NCBI GenBank assembly: GCA_022705135.1
Contig: JAKJFA010000008.1
Span: 1-38,079, forward strand
Origin: Pseudomonadota bacterium
GTDB lineage: Bacteria; Pseudomonadota; Gammaproteobacteria; Burkholderiales; Rhodocyclaceae
Direction of reading: 5' to 3'
DNA length: 38,079 nucleotides
A model generated the notes under the pieces. That model searched no databases. It saw only the letters and a list, made by a program, of their open reading frames with translations, and had not been told where the DNA came from. Below are positions 21,762 to 29,575 of the stretch, piece after piece. The stretch's first letter is position 1. Every line of letters begins with the position of its first letter. Made by a program: the position numbers and the translations under genes.

Positions 21762-24700
21762 TCATTCCAGTTCGATCAGCAAATCTTTCGGGTCGACCCG
21801 GCTGCCAGGTTCAACCAGAACCCGGGCCACTGTGGCGTCGCGGTCGGCGGTGATGATGGTTTCCATCTTCATCGCTTCGATCGAAATCAGCGGGCTGCCC
21901 TTGCTGACTTTTTGCCCGGGCGTTACCGCGACGGTGACGATGGCGCCCGGCATGGGCGCGGCAACATGGTTGGGATTGTTGTCTGCCGCCTTGGGGTGGG
22001 TCTTGCGGGCCGACTCCATGCCGGCCTTGTCGATTTTGATTTGCCGCGGCTGGCCATTGAGCTCGAAGAAGAGTTTGGCGATGCCTTCTTCGTCGTGATC
22101 GGTGCGGCCGACCAGATCAATGACGAGCGATTTGCCGGGCTGCAACTCGATGGTGGTTTCGCTGTTTTGCGCCATACCGTAGAAAAAGAGCGGAGTCGGC
22201 AGGACGGAGACATCGCCGTAGTGCGAAAGGTGCGCCGCGTACTCGGTAAAGACTTTGGGATACATCAGATAGGAGGCGAGGTCGGCGTCGTCAAGCTTGC
22301 GGCCTACTGCCTTCTCGGCCTTGGCGCGCTCGGCTTCGAGGTCGGCGGGGGGCAGGTGCGCGCCGGCGCGGCCCTCGATCGGTTTTTTGCCCTTGAGCAC
22401 CTTGTCTTGCAGGGCTTTCGGGAAGCCGTCGGCGGGGTAGCCCATTTCACCGCGGAACATCGAAACGACCGATTCCGGGAAGGCGATGTCCTTGTCCGGA
22501 TTGGCGACATCTTCCGGTGTCAGATCATTGGAGACCATCATCAGCGCCATGTCGCCGACGACTTTGGACGACGGGGTAACCTTGACGATGTCGCCAAAGA
22601 GCAGATTGACGTCGGCGTAGGCTTGCGCGACTTCGTTCCAGCGGTGTTCGAGGCCCATCGAACGGGCCTGTTCGCGCAGGTTGGTGTACTGGCCGCCGGG
22701 CATTTCATGGCGATAGACGTCAGAAGTGCCGCTGCGGATCTCGGGTTCGAAAGGCGTATAGAACGGACGGACGCCTTCCCAGTAGCGCGAAATGGCGGCA
22801 ACGCGATCATAGGTGAAACCGGGGTCGCGGTCGGTGCCTTCCAGCATGGCGATGATGGCGCCGAGGCTGGGCTGCGAGGTCAGGCCACTCATTGAATCGA
22901 TTGCGCCGTCCACCGCGTCGGCGCCGGCATGGACGGCGGCCAGCACACTGGCGACGGCGCCGCCGCTGGTGTCGTGCATGTGGAAATGGATGGGCAGGCT
23001 GACTTCCTGCTTCAAGGCCGAGACCAGCGCGCTGATGGCGCGCGGACGGGCGAGGCCAGCCATGTCCTTGATGCCGATGACGTGGGCGCCGGCTTTTTCG
23101 AGCTGCTTGGCCATGTCCACATAGTACTTGAGGTTGTACTTGGGGCGCTTGGCATCGAAGAGGTCGCTGGTGTAGCACATGGCCGCTTCGCAGATACCAC
23201 CGCTTTCGATGACGGCATCCATGGCGACGCGCATGTTTTCGACCCAGTTGAGTGAATCGAAAATGCGGAAGAGATCAACGCCGTTTTGGGTGGCTTGCTG
23301 AACGAAGTAGCGCACGACGTTATCGGGGTAGTTGGTATAGCCGACAGCGTTGGAGGCGCGCAGCAGCATTTGCAGCAGGATGTTGGGCACGGCCTCGCGC
23401 AGTTTCTGCAAACGTTCCCAGGGGTCTTCCTTCAGGAAGCGCAAGGCCACGTCAAAGGTGGCGCCGCCCCAGCATTCGAGCGACAGCAGTTCCGGCAGTT
23501 GACGAGCGTAGTAGGGCGCGATTGGCAGCATGTCGGCCGTGCGCATGCGGGTCGCAAAGAGTGACTGGTGCGCGTCGCGCAGCGTGGTGTCGGTGAGCAG
23601 GATGCGTTTTTCGGCTTTCATCCACTCGGCAAAACCCTTGGCGCCGCGTTCCTTGAAGATGTCGCGTGACCCTGGTGGAACCGGCTGGCTGAGGTCGAAA
23701 TCGGGTAGTTGCGCCGGCGCCATCGGCAGTTTCGGCAAGTGGCGCCCCTTGACTTCCGGGTTGCCATTGACCACCACTTCGCCGATGAAGCGCATCAGGC
23801 GGGTTTCGCGGTCGCGCTTGGGCGCGAAATGGAACAGTTCGGGCGTTTCCTCGATGAAGCGGGTCGTGCATTGACCCTTGCGGAACAAGGGATGGGAGAC
23901 GACGTTTTCCAGGAAAGCCAGATTGGTCGACAGCCCCCTGATGCGGAACTCGCGCAGCGCCCGATCCATGCAGATGGCGGCTTCCTCGGCATTCTGCCCC
24001 CAGGCCGTGACCTTGACCAACAGGGAGTCGAAATAAGGCGTGATGACCGCGCCATTGTAGGCGGTGCCGCCATCCAGCCGGATGCCGAATCCGGCCGGGC
24101 TGCGGTAGCCACTGATCTTGCCGTAGTCGGGCGTGAAGTTGTTTTCTGGGTCTTCGGTCGTGATGCGGCATTGCAGGGCATGGCCGTTGATGCGCAGATC
24201 CTGCTGGGCCGGAATGCCGCTGCCGGGATCGCCGATATTGTCGCCCATCGAGATGCGGATTTGCGCTTTGACCAGATCGACGCCGGTGATTTGTTCGGTG
24301 ACGGTGTGCTCGACCTGGATACGGGGATTGACCTCGATGAAGTAGAAGTCGCCGGTATCGGCATCCATCAGGAACTCGACCGTTCCGGCATGCGTGTATT
24401 GGACGGCGCGGCAGAGCTTCAGCGCGGCTTCGCATAGGGCGGCGCGCTTGGCTTCGCTCAAATAAGGAGCGGGTGCCTGTTCGACCACTTTCTGATTGCG
24501 ACGCTGCACGGAGCAGTCGCGCTCGAAGAGGTGGATCAGGTGGCCGTGCTTGTCGCCCAGCACTTGGACTTCGACGTGGCGGGCGCGCCGTACCAGCTTT
24601 TCCAGGTAGACCTCATCGTTGCCGAAGGCGGCCTTGGCCTCGCGGCGCGCGACTTCAAGCGCTGCCTTGAGATCCGCCTCCGATTCGACAACGCGCATGC

Positions 24701-25205
24701 CACGGCCGCCACCGCCCCAACTGGCCTTGAGCATGAAGGGATAACCGACTCTGGCCGCCATGGCAGCTGCCTCGGCAAAATCGTCGGGCAGGGCTTCTGT
24801 GGCGGGAACAACGGGGACGCCAGCGGCCATCGCCGCCTTGCGGGCAGCCACCTTGTTGCCCAAAGTCCGCATGACCTCGGGGCGGGGGCCGACAAAGACG
24901 ATGCCGGCGCGGTCGCAGGCTTCGGCAAAATCGGGGTTTTCCGACAGGAAGCCATAGCCGGGGTGAATGGCGTCGACATGGGCTTCCTTGGCGATCCGGA
25001 TGATGTCGTCGATATCGAGATAAGCCTGGATCGGTTTTTTGCCCTCGCCGACGAGGTAACTCTCGTCCGCCTTGAAGCGATGCAAACCCAGCCGGTCCTC
25101 CTTGGCGTAAATCCCGACGGTGCGGATTCCAAGCTCGCTTGCGGCGCGCATGACGCGGATGGCGATCTCGCTCCGGTTGGCGACGAGCAGTTTGCGGTAC
25201 TTCAT
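21762..25205 (-). CDS. pyc: Pyruvate carboxylase, single chain
   Basis: Carboxylates pyruvate to oxaloacetate with ATP and bicarbonate, refilling the TCA cycle. The 1147-residue product holds all parts in one chain: biotin carboxylase with ATP-grasp (about 1-450; KASWGGGGRGM, EVNPRIQVEHTVTE), carboxyltransferase (from about 530; LLTDTTLRDAHQS, GYTNYPDNVV), the PYC/OADA-type linker region, and a biotinyl domain with EAMKMET, whose biotinylated lysine is K1113. The ATG at 25205 has AAGGAAG upstream and precedes MKYRKLLVANRSEIAIRV; the frame is open further but without similarity. birA follows, which would supply its cofactor attachment. Confidence 0.96.
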   Translation of the reverse strand: MKYRKLLVANRSEIAIRVMRAASELGIRTVGIYAKEDRLGLHRFKADESYLVGEGKKPIQAYLDIDDIIRIAKEAHVDAIHPGYGFLSENPDFAEACDRAGIVFVGPRPEVMRTLGNKVAARKAAMAAGVPVVPATEALPDDFAEAAAMAARVGYPFMLKASWGGGGRGMRVVESEADLKAALEVARREAKAAFGNDEVYLEKLVRRARHVEVQVLGDKHGHLIHLFERDCSVQRRNQKVVEQAPAPYLSEAKRAALCEAALKLCRAVQYTHAGTVEFLMDADTGDFYFIEVNPRIQVEHTVTEQITGVDLVKAQIRISMGDNIGDPGSGIPAQQDLRINGHALQCRITTEDPENNFTPDYGKISGYRSPAGFGIRLDGGTAYNGAVITPYFDSLLVKVTAWGQNAEEAAICMDRALREFRIRGLSTNLAFLENVVSHPLFRKGQCTTRFIEETPELFHFAPKRDRETRLMRFIGEVVVNGNPEVKGRHLPKLPMAPAQLPDFDLSQPVPPGSRDIFKERGAKGFAEWMKAEKRILLTDTTLRDAHQSLFATRMRTADMLPIAPYYARQLPELLSLECWGGATFDVALRFLKEDPWERLQKLREAVPNILLQMLLRASNAVGYTNYPDNVVRYFVQQATQNGVDLFRIFDSLNWVENMRVAMDAVIESGGICEAAMCYTSDLFDAKRPKYNLKYYVDMAKQLEKAGAHVIGIKDMAGLARPRAISALVSALKQEVSLPIHFHMHDTSGGAVASVLAAVHAGADAVDGAIDSMSGLTSQPSLGAIIAMLEGTDRDPGFTYDRVAAISRYWEGVRPFYTPFEPEIRSGTSDVYRHEMPGGQYTNLREQARSMGLEHRWNEVAQAYADVNLLFGDIVKVTPSSKVVGDMALMMVSNDLTPEDVANPDKDIAFPESVVSMFRGEMGYPADGFPKALQDKVLKGKKPIEGRAGAHLPPADLEAERAKAEKAVGRKLDDADLASYLMYPKVFTEYAAHLSHYGDVSVLPTPLFFYGMAQNSETTIELQPGKSLVIDLVGRTDHDEEGIAKLFFELNGQPRQIKIDKAGMESARKTHPKAADNNPNHVAAPMPGAIVTVAVTPGQKVSKGSPLISIEAMKMETIITADRDATVARVLVEPGSRVDPKDLLIELE

Positions 25206-25278
25206 GTGGGCTTCCTTTCCATGCCGAATTTGTTCTCTTCCCTGCACGGCTTCTACGATTTGCCGGCAAAACCTTTTA

Positions 25279-25287
25279 ATTCTATCA
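25279..25287 (-). promoter_or_regulatory. Extended -10 candidate for pyc
   Basis: On the minus strand TGA plus TAGAAT forms an extended -10 element about 74 nt before the pyc ATG. No good -35 is seen. The rest of the 243-nt pyc-paaK gap (25206-25448) is fairly AT-rich near the middle and shows no other gene or clear paaK promoter. Confidence 0.35.
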
Positions 25288-25448
25288 CCAACGAAGAATT
25301 GCATTCATATCACAACCTTTTTGCTGTGCTTCGCGTTGCGTGATCTTTCCGCCTTGGTTACCATTCCACAGTTTGTCCTTTTGCCGTCGTTTTCTGACCA
25401 CCGCGCCCGCCCATGATGCCCGCGAGCGTGATCCACTGAGGGCTCAGC

Positions 25449-26756
25449 ATGATCTACGATATCGAATTTGAAACACTGCCGCGCGAACAGCTCGAAGCCC
25501 TGCAGTTGCGGAGGTTGCAGGCCACGGTTGAGCGCTGCTACGCGACGATCAAGTTTTACCGGGATGCCATGGATGAGCTGGGTGTCAGACCCGAGCACAT
25601 CAAGAAAGTTTCCGACGTCCGGCATCTTCCCTTCACCAAAAAAGAGCAGTTGCGCGACAACTATCCCTTCGGCATGTTTGCGGTGCCGACCACACAGGTG
25701 GTGCGGGTACATGCTTCTTCCGGAACGACTGGCAAGCCGACCGTGGTCGGGTACACCAAGCGGGATATCGACATCTGGGCCGACTTGGTGGCGCGCTCGC
25801 TGGTGGCGTCCGGCTTGCGTCCTGGCGACCGTTTGCACAATGGCTATGGCTACGGCCTGTTTACCGGCGGTCTTGGCCTGCATTACGGGGGCGAACGGCT
25901 GGGCGTGACCGTGGTGCCGATGTCCGGCGGGCAAACCCACAAGCAGATCATGCTGCTGGAGGATTTTGCCGCAGACGGCATGTGCTGCACTCCTTCTTAT
26001 GCGCTCAATATCGCAGAGGAAGCTGAAAAAATCGGCGTCGACATCAGGAAATTGCCGGTGCGTGTTGGCATTTTCGGCGCCGAGCCGTGGAGCGAGGAAA
26101 TGCGCTTCGAGATCGAGGCCAGAATGGGCATTACCGCCATCGACATCTACGGGCTGTCGGAAGTGATGGGCCCCGGCGTTGCCATTGAGTGTTGCAAGGC
26201 CAAAAAGGGTCTGCATGTCTGGGAAGATCATTTCATCGTCGAATGCGTTGATACCGAAACCGGACTGCCGCTGCCGTACGGCGAGGAAGGCGAACTGGTC
26301 ATCACATCCTTGACCAAGGAAGCATGTCCGATCATCCGTTACCGCACGCGCGACATCTCCGTGCTTTCTGCCGAACCTTGCAAGTGCGGCCGTACGCATG
26401 TCCGTATGCGCCGGGTTTCCGGCCGTTCTGACGATATGTTGATTATCCGGGGCGTCAATGTCTTCCCGTCGCAAGTGGAGTCGGTACTGATGCGGACCGA
26501 GACCCTGTCGCCCTTCTACCAGATCGAGGTTTTCCGCGAGGGCTATCACGACAGCTTGCACGTCAATGTTGAAGCCAGCCCGCCGCTGCTGGCGCAGGGC
26601 GAGGAAGCGATGCGCCGTGTCAAGGCCAAGGTGGAAAAGGACATCAAGGATTTTGTCGGCATCAGCGCGGTCGTTAACCTCAAGCAGCGCGGCGAAATCG
26701 AGCGCTCGCAGGGCAAGGCGGTACGCGTCGTCGATCATCGCAAGAAGGGCAGCTGA
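25449..26756 (+). CDS. paaK: Phenylacetate-CoA ligase family enzyme
   Basis: Activates phenylacetate (or a related aryl-acetate such as indoleacetate) to its CoA thioester with ATP, giving AMP. The 435-residue product matches PaaK length. It carries the adenylate motif SSGTTGKPT (90-98), [10 protein letters not shown], the YRTRD core motif, a CKCG pair typical of the family and the C-terminal [19 protein letters not shown] hinge. The ATG at 25449 has GAGGG 7 nt upstream. iorA-iorB follow on the same strand after 82 nt. Their product type is also an aryl-acetyl-CoA, so the cluster most likely handles aromatic amino-acid breakdown. No aerobic paaABCDE or anaerobic pad genes are in view. Confidence 0.93.
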   Translation: MIYDIEFETLPREQLEALQLRRLQATVERCYATIKFYRDAMDELGVRPEHIKKVSDVRHLPFTKKEQLRDNYPFGMFAVPTTQVVRVHASSGTTGKPTVVGYTKRDIDIWADLVARSLVASGLRPGDRLHNGYGYGLFTGGLGLHYGGERLGVTVVPMSGGQTHKQIMLLEDFAADGMCCTPSYALNIAEEAEKIGVDIRKLPVRVGIFGAEPWSEEMRFEIEARMGITAIDIYGLSEVMGPGVAIECCKAKKGLHVWEDHFIVECVDTETGLPLPYGEEGELVITSLTKEACPIIRYRTRDISVLSAEPCKCGRTHVRMRRVSGRSDDMLIIRGVNVFPSQVESVLMRTETLSPFYQIEVFREGYHDSLHVNVEASPPLLAQGEEAMRRVKAKVEKDIKDFVGISAVVNLKQRGEIERSQGKAVRVVDHRKKGS

Positions 26757-26838
26757 AGCTTGGTTGATGGTTTGAGGTTTTGTTCCGGCTTGTCCGGTTG
26801 TGCAATTCGGTTTTTTATTTGAAATCAGGAAGTCAATC

Positions 26839-28680
26839 TTGAACGCAGTCAGCAAAGTACCGGCTCCGGGCCGGATGTTCCTTTCCGGGAACGAAGCCGT
26901 GGCGCGTGCGGTTTGGGATTCGGGCGTGCGCGTCGCCGCCGCCTACCCGGGAACGCCCGCCAGCGAGATGCTCGAAAATCTCGGGCGCTATCCCGATATT
27001 TATGCCGAATGGTCGGTCAATGAGAAAGTTTCCCTGGAGGTCGTGATTGGCGCCTCGATGGCCGGGTCGCGCGCCTTTTCGGCCATGAAGCATGTCGGCA
27101 TGAACGTTGCCTCCGATGCGCTGATGACGCTGACGCTGACCGGCGCCAAGGGAGGCATGGTGATTGCGATTGCCGACGATGTTGGCTTTTCGTCTTCGCA
27201 GAACGAGCAGGATTCGCGCTACTGGGGCAGGTTTGGCCATCTGCCCATCCTGGAGCCGGCCGATTCGCAGGAGGCCTACGACATGACGCGCTTTGGCTAC
27301 GCGTTGTCGGAGGAATACCAGGTTCCGGTTATCTTGCGCATGACGACGCGCATTTGCCATGTCAAGGCCATGGTGACGGTGGGGGAGCGCGAAGAACATC
27401 CCAGCACCGGTTTCGAGAAAGATCCGGCGCGTTGGGTGATGGTGCCCGGCCACGCCAAGACCCGGTTGCCGATGCAGTTTGCACGCGAGAATGCATTGCG
27501 GGCGCTGGCGGAAAAAAGCGATCTCAACCGTGTCGAGGGAGGCAGTGACCGCCGCCTCGGCTTCGTGGCTTCCGGCCCGGCCACCATGCATGTGCGCGAA
27601 GCCTTTCCAAATGCGCCGGTGCTGAAGCTGGGGCTCTCTTGTCCGGCGCCGATGGAAAAGATCCGGGCCTTCGCCGCCCAGGTCGATCGCCTGTTGGTGG
27701 TGGAAGAAACCGAGCCGCTGTTGGAAACCGAGATCAAGGCGGCGGGCATTGCCGCGCACGGCAAAGATGTTCTGCCGCGCTCCGGCGAGCTGTCGCCCAA
27801 GGTTTTGCGTCCTGCCGTGGCCAAACTTTTGGGCGAGCCTATCGCACCATCGGCTGAAGCGCCGCAGCGCCCGGCGCTGGAAGTTTTCCCACGGCCGCCG
27901 ACCATGTGCGTCGCTTGTCCGCACCTTGGCATCTATTACACCCTGCACCAGATGCGCAATGTCACCGTTTCCGGCGATATCGGCTGTTACACGCTGGGTG
28001 CCGGCCATCCGTGGAATGCGCTGGATTCGACCATCGCCATGGGCGCTTCGATGGGTATTGCGCTGGGGCTCGACAAGGGCAGAAGCGAGGGCGATGCCAA
28101 TAAGAAGATCGTTGCCGTCATCGGCGACTCGACCTTTCTGCATAACGGCATGACCGGCCTACTGGAAATCACCTATCACAAGGGCAATGTCACCGTGCTG
28201 TTGCTGGACAACCGCACCACTGGCATGACCGGTGGCCAGAATACAGCGGCCAATGGCCGTGACCTGCTGGGCAATCCGGCGCCGCGCGTCGACTTTCCGA
28301 AGCTGGTTGAGGCGCTCGGTGTCAAACCGGAACGCATCCGTGTCGTCGATCCCTACGAACTGCCAACGCTGTTCAAGGCGCTGCGCGAGGAAACCAAGAT
28401 CGAGGAGCCTTCGGTCATCATCACCAACCGGCCCTGCGTGTTGATCGACGAGTATGAAAAGCGCCAGCCGCTCAAGGTCGATGAAGAAAAATGCAATGGC
28501 TGCGGTAATTGCGTTGATGTCGGTTGTCCGGCGATTTTGGTGACGCGCCGCGCCAAGGAGATCAAACCGTCGGGCAAGGAAGTCGACCTTTCCTTCGTGC
28601 GGATCGAGACCGTCGCCTGTACCGGCTGTAACCTGTGTGTGCAGACCTGCGGCCAGGATGCCATTGTTCCGGCCAACTGA
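26839..28680 (+). CDS. iorA: Indolepyruvate ferredoxin oxidoreductase, alpha subunit
   Basis: With IorB, oxidatively decarboxylates aryl-pyruvates (from Trp, Phe, Tyr) to aryl-acetyl-CoA, reducing ferredoxin. The 613-residue product has an N-terminal pyruvate-oxidoreductase-type domain (GNEAVARAVWDSGVRVAAAYPGTP), a C-terminal thiamine-diphosphate domain (GDIGCYTLGAG near 380, GDSTFLHNGMTG near 429) and two 4Fe-4S motifs at the end (CNGCGNC, CTGCNLC). The start is TTG at 26839 with AGGA 8 nt before; a GTG at 26800 lacks a binding site and would add 13 unconserved residues. IorB is separated by 180 nt holding several unusual elements. Confidence 0.94.
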   Translation: MNAVSKVPAPGRMFLSGNEAVARAVWDSGVRVAAAYPGTPASEMLENLGRYPDIYAEWSVNEKVSLEVVIGASMAGSRAFSAMKHVGMNVASDALMTLTLTGAKGGMVIAIADDVGFSSSQNEQDSRYWGRFGHLPILEPADSQEAYDMTRFGYALSEEYQVPVILRMTTRICHVKAMVTVGEREEHPSTGFEKDPARWVMVPGHAKTRLPMQFARENALRALAEKSDLNRVEGGSDRRLGFVASGPATMHVREAFPNAPVLKLGLSCPAPMEKIRAFAAQVDRLLVVEETEPLLETEIKAAGIAAHGKDVLPRSGELSPKVLRPAVAKLLGEPIAPSAEAPQRPALEVFPRPPTMCVACPHLGIYYTLHQMRNVTVSGDIGCYTLGAGHPWNALDSTIAMGASMGIALGLDKGRSEGDANKKIVAVIGDSTFLHNGMTGLLEITYHKGNVTVLLLDNRTTGMTGGQNTAANGRDLLGNPAPRVDFPKLVEALGVKPERIRVVDPYELPTLFKALREETKIEEPSVIITNRPCVLIDEYEKRQPLKVDEEKCNGCGNCVDVGCPAILVTRRAKEIKPSGKEVDLSFVRIETVACTGCNLCVQTCGQDAIVPAN

Positions 28681-28688
28681 ATTTTTGT

Positions 28689-28803
28689 ATGAAAGTCGCG
28701 TAGCGGCTCACGAACCTCCCCTCGCCCGCTTGCGGGAGAGGGGTCGGGGGAGAGGGAAGCGGGCATGACTTTCATTTTATTGGGGTGACGATCAAAGTCA
28801 TGC
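28689..28803 (+). promoter_or_regulatory. Competing inverted repeats between iorA and iorB
   Basis: Segment B (28763-28775, GCATGACTTTCAT) can pair in two exclusive ways. It can pair upstream with ATGAAAGTC (28689-28697; 9 bp, enclosing the REP-like hairpin), or downstream with AAAGTCATGC (28794-28803; 10 bp perfect, 21-nt loop). The downstream stem ends 5 nt before the AGGAG site (28809-28813). This layout could tune translation or transcript ends between iorA and iorB, but the upstream pair may instead be the ends of an inserted repeat element. Confidence 0.4.
28699..28743 (+). repeat. REP-like repeat, copy A, with GC hairpin
   Basis: The first 38 nt (28699-28736) match 29475-29512 at 32 positions. 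The 3' part forms a long hairpin, CCCCTCGCCCGC (28718-28729) with GCGGGAGAGGGG (28732-28743), one mismatch, of the CTCxCCCGCTTGCGGGAGAG type found as dispersed extragenic palindromes in proteobacteria. Confidence 0.7.
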
Positions 28804-28819
28804 TCGTTAGGAGATTTGA

Positions 28820-28864
28820 ATGAACGACGAATTTCTCTCTTACAAAGGCAACCGGATGCTATGA
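28820..28864 (+). CDS. 14-codon leader ORF overlapping iorB start
   Basis: ATG at 28820 opens a 14-residue frame (MNDEFLSYKGNRML) whose TGA overlaps the iorB ATG as ATGA. It has the best ribosome binding site in the gap, AGGAG with 6-nt spacing, better than that of iorB itself. It may serve only to load ribosomes for iorB by coupling. No similarity is recognised. Confidence 0.45.
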   Translation: MNDEFLSYKGNRML

Positions 28865-29469
28865 GCGACAAAATTACCAATATCCTGGTGGTTGGAACTG
28901 GCGGGCAGGGGGTGATGACCGCCGCCGAAATCCTTTCACAGGCCGCCATCGCACAGGGGCTGGATGTCAAGAAAACTGAAGTGGCCGGAATGGCGCAGCG
29001 CGGCGGTGTGGTCTCCTCGCATGTGCGCTTCGGCAAACAGGTGCTGTCGCCCGAAATCATGCCGGGCGAGGCCGATATCCTGGTCGGCTTCGAAGCGGCC
29101 GAGGCCATGCGCTGGTGTCATTTCCTCCGTCCAGGGGGGGTGGCCATGATGAACACGCTGCGCTTGACGCCGCCGGTCGTCTCGATCGGCATGTATCCCT
29201 ATCCGGACGACCCGGCAGCCGAAATCCGCGCTGCCGGAGTGCGGGTCTACGACTTCGACGCGGGCGCTATTGCGCGCGATCTGGGCGGCCTCAATCTGGT
29301 CAATACCGTGATGTTGGGCGCCATTGCCGACCTGCTGCCCTTCCCGGCCGCCGTGCTGGAGGAGAGCGTCCTGCAGCGTTTCCGGGGTCGCAAGGAAGAG
29401 TGGGTCGGCATCAACAAACGCGCTTTTGATGCTGGACGGCAAGCGGGGCGGGCGGCAGGCCTGAAGTAA
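28861..29469 (+). CDS. iorB: Indolepyruvate ferredoxin oxidoreductase, beta subunit
   Basis: The gamma-domain-like partner of IorA in aryl-pyruvate oxidation. The 202-residue product starts with a nucleotide-fold motif, NILVVGTGGQGVMTAAEIL (7-25), then KKTEVAGMAQRGGVVSSHVRFG, both diagnostic of the pyruvate ferredoxin oxidoreductase gamma/IorB family. The ATG at 28861 matches homologue starts. An in-frame TTG at 28816 would add 15 unconserved residues. Translation is probably coupled to the short leader ORF. A REP-like repeat copy follows within 6 nt of the stop. Confidence 0.93.
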   Translation: MSDKITNILVVGTGGQGVMTAAEILSQAAIAQGLDVKKTEVAGMAQRGGVVSSHVRFGKQVLSPEIMPGEADILVGFEAAEAMRWCHFLRPGGVAMMNTLRLTPPVVSIGMYPYPDDPAAEIRAAGVRVYDFDAGAIARDLGGLNLVNTVMLGAIADLLPFPAAVLEESVLQRFRGRKEEWVGINKRAFDAGRQAGRAAGLK

Positions 29470-29474
29470 CCGCC

Positions 29475-29512
29475 CGCAGCGGCTCGAGAATCTTCCTTCG
29501 CCCGCTTGCGGG
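29475..29512 (+). repeat. REP-like repeat, copy B
   Basis: Matches 28699-28736 at 32 of 38 positions, same orientation, and includes CGCCCGCTTGCGGG. Unlike copy A it is not continued by GAGAGGGG, so only the short inner stem remains. Confidence 0.65.
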
Positions 29513-29575
29513 GGCAGCCCGAAGAGCGCAGGATAGGCAGAGGTCCCATAAAGGGGTGGTTGGTGAGGTTTGGAC

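Noticed and set aside
26757..26838. Possible terminator or promoter between paaK and iorA (CCGG-CTTGT-CCGG, then a T-run)
   Set aside because: The stem is only 4 bp and is separated from the T-run by 13 nt or so. The promoter-like pieces have poor matches.
26800..26838. Longer iorA start at the GTG at 26800
   Set aside because: No ribosome binding site, and the added residues are unlike IorA; the TTG at 26839 has AGGA at good spacing.
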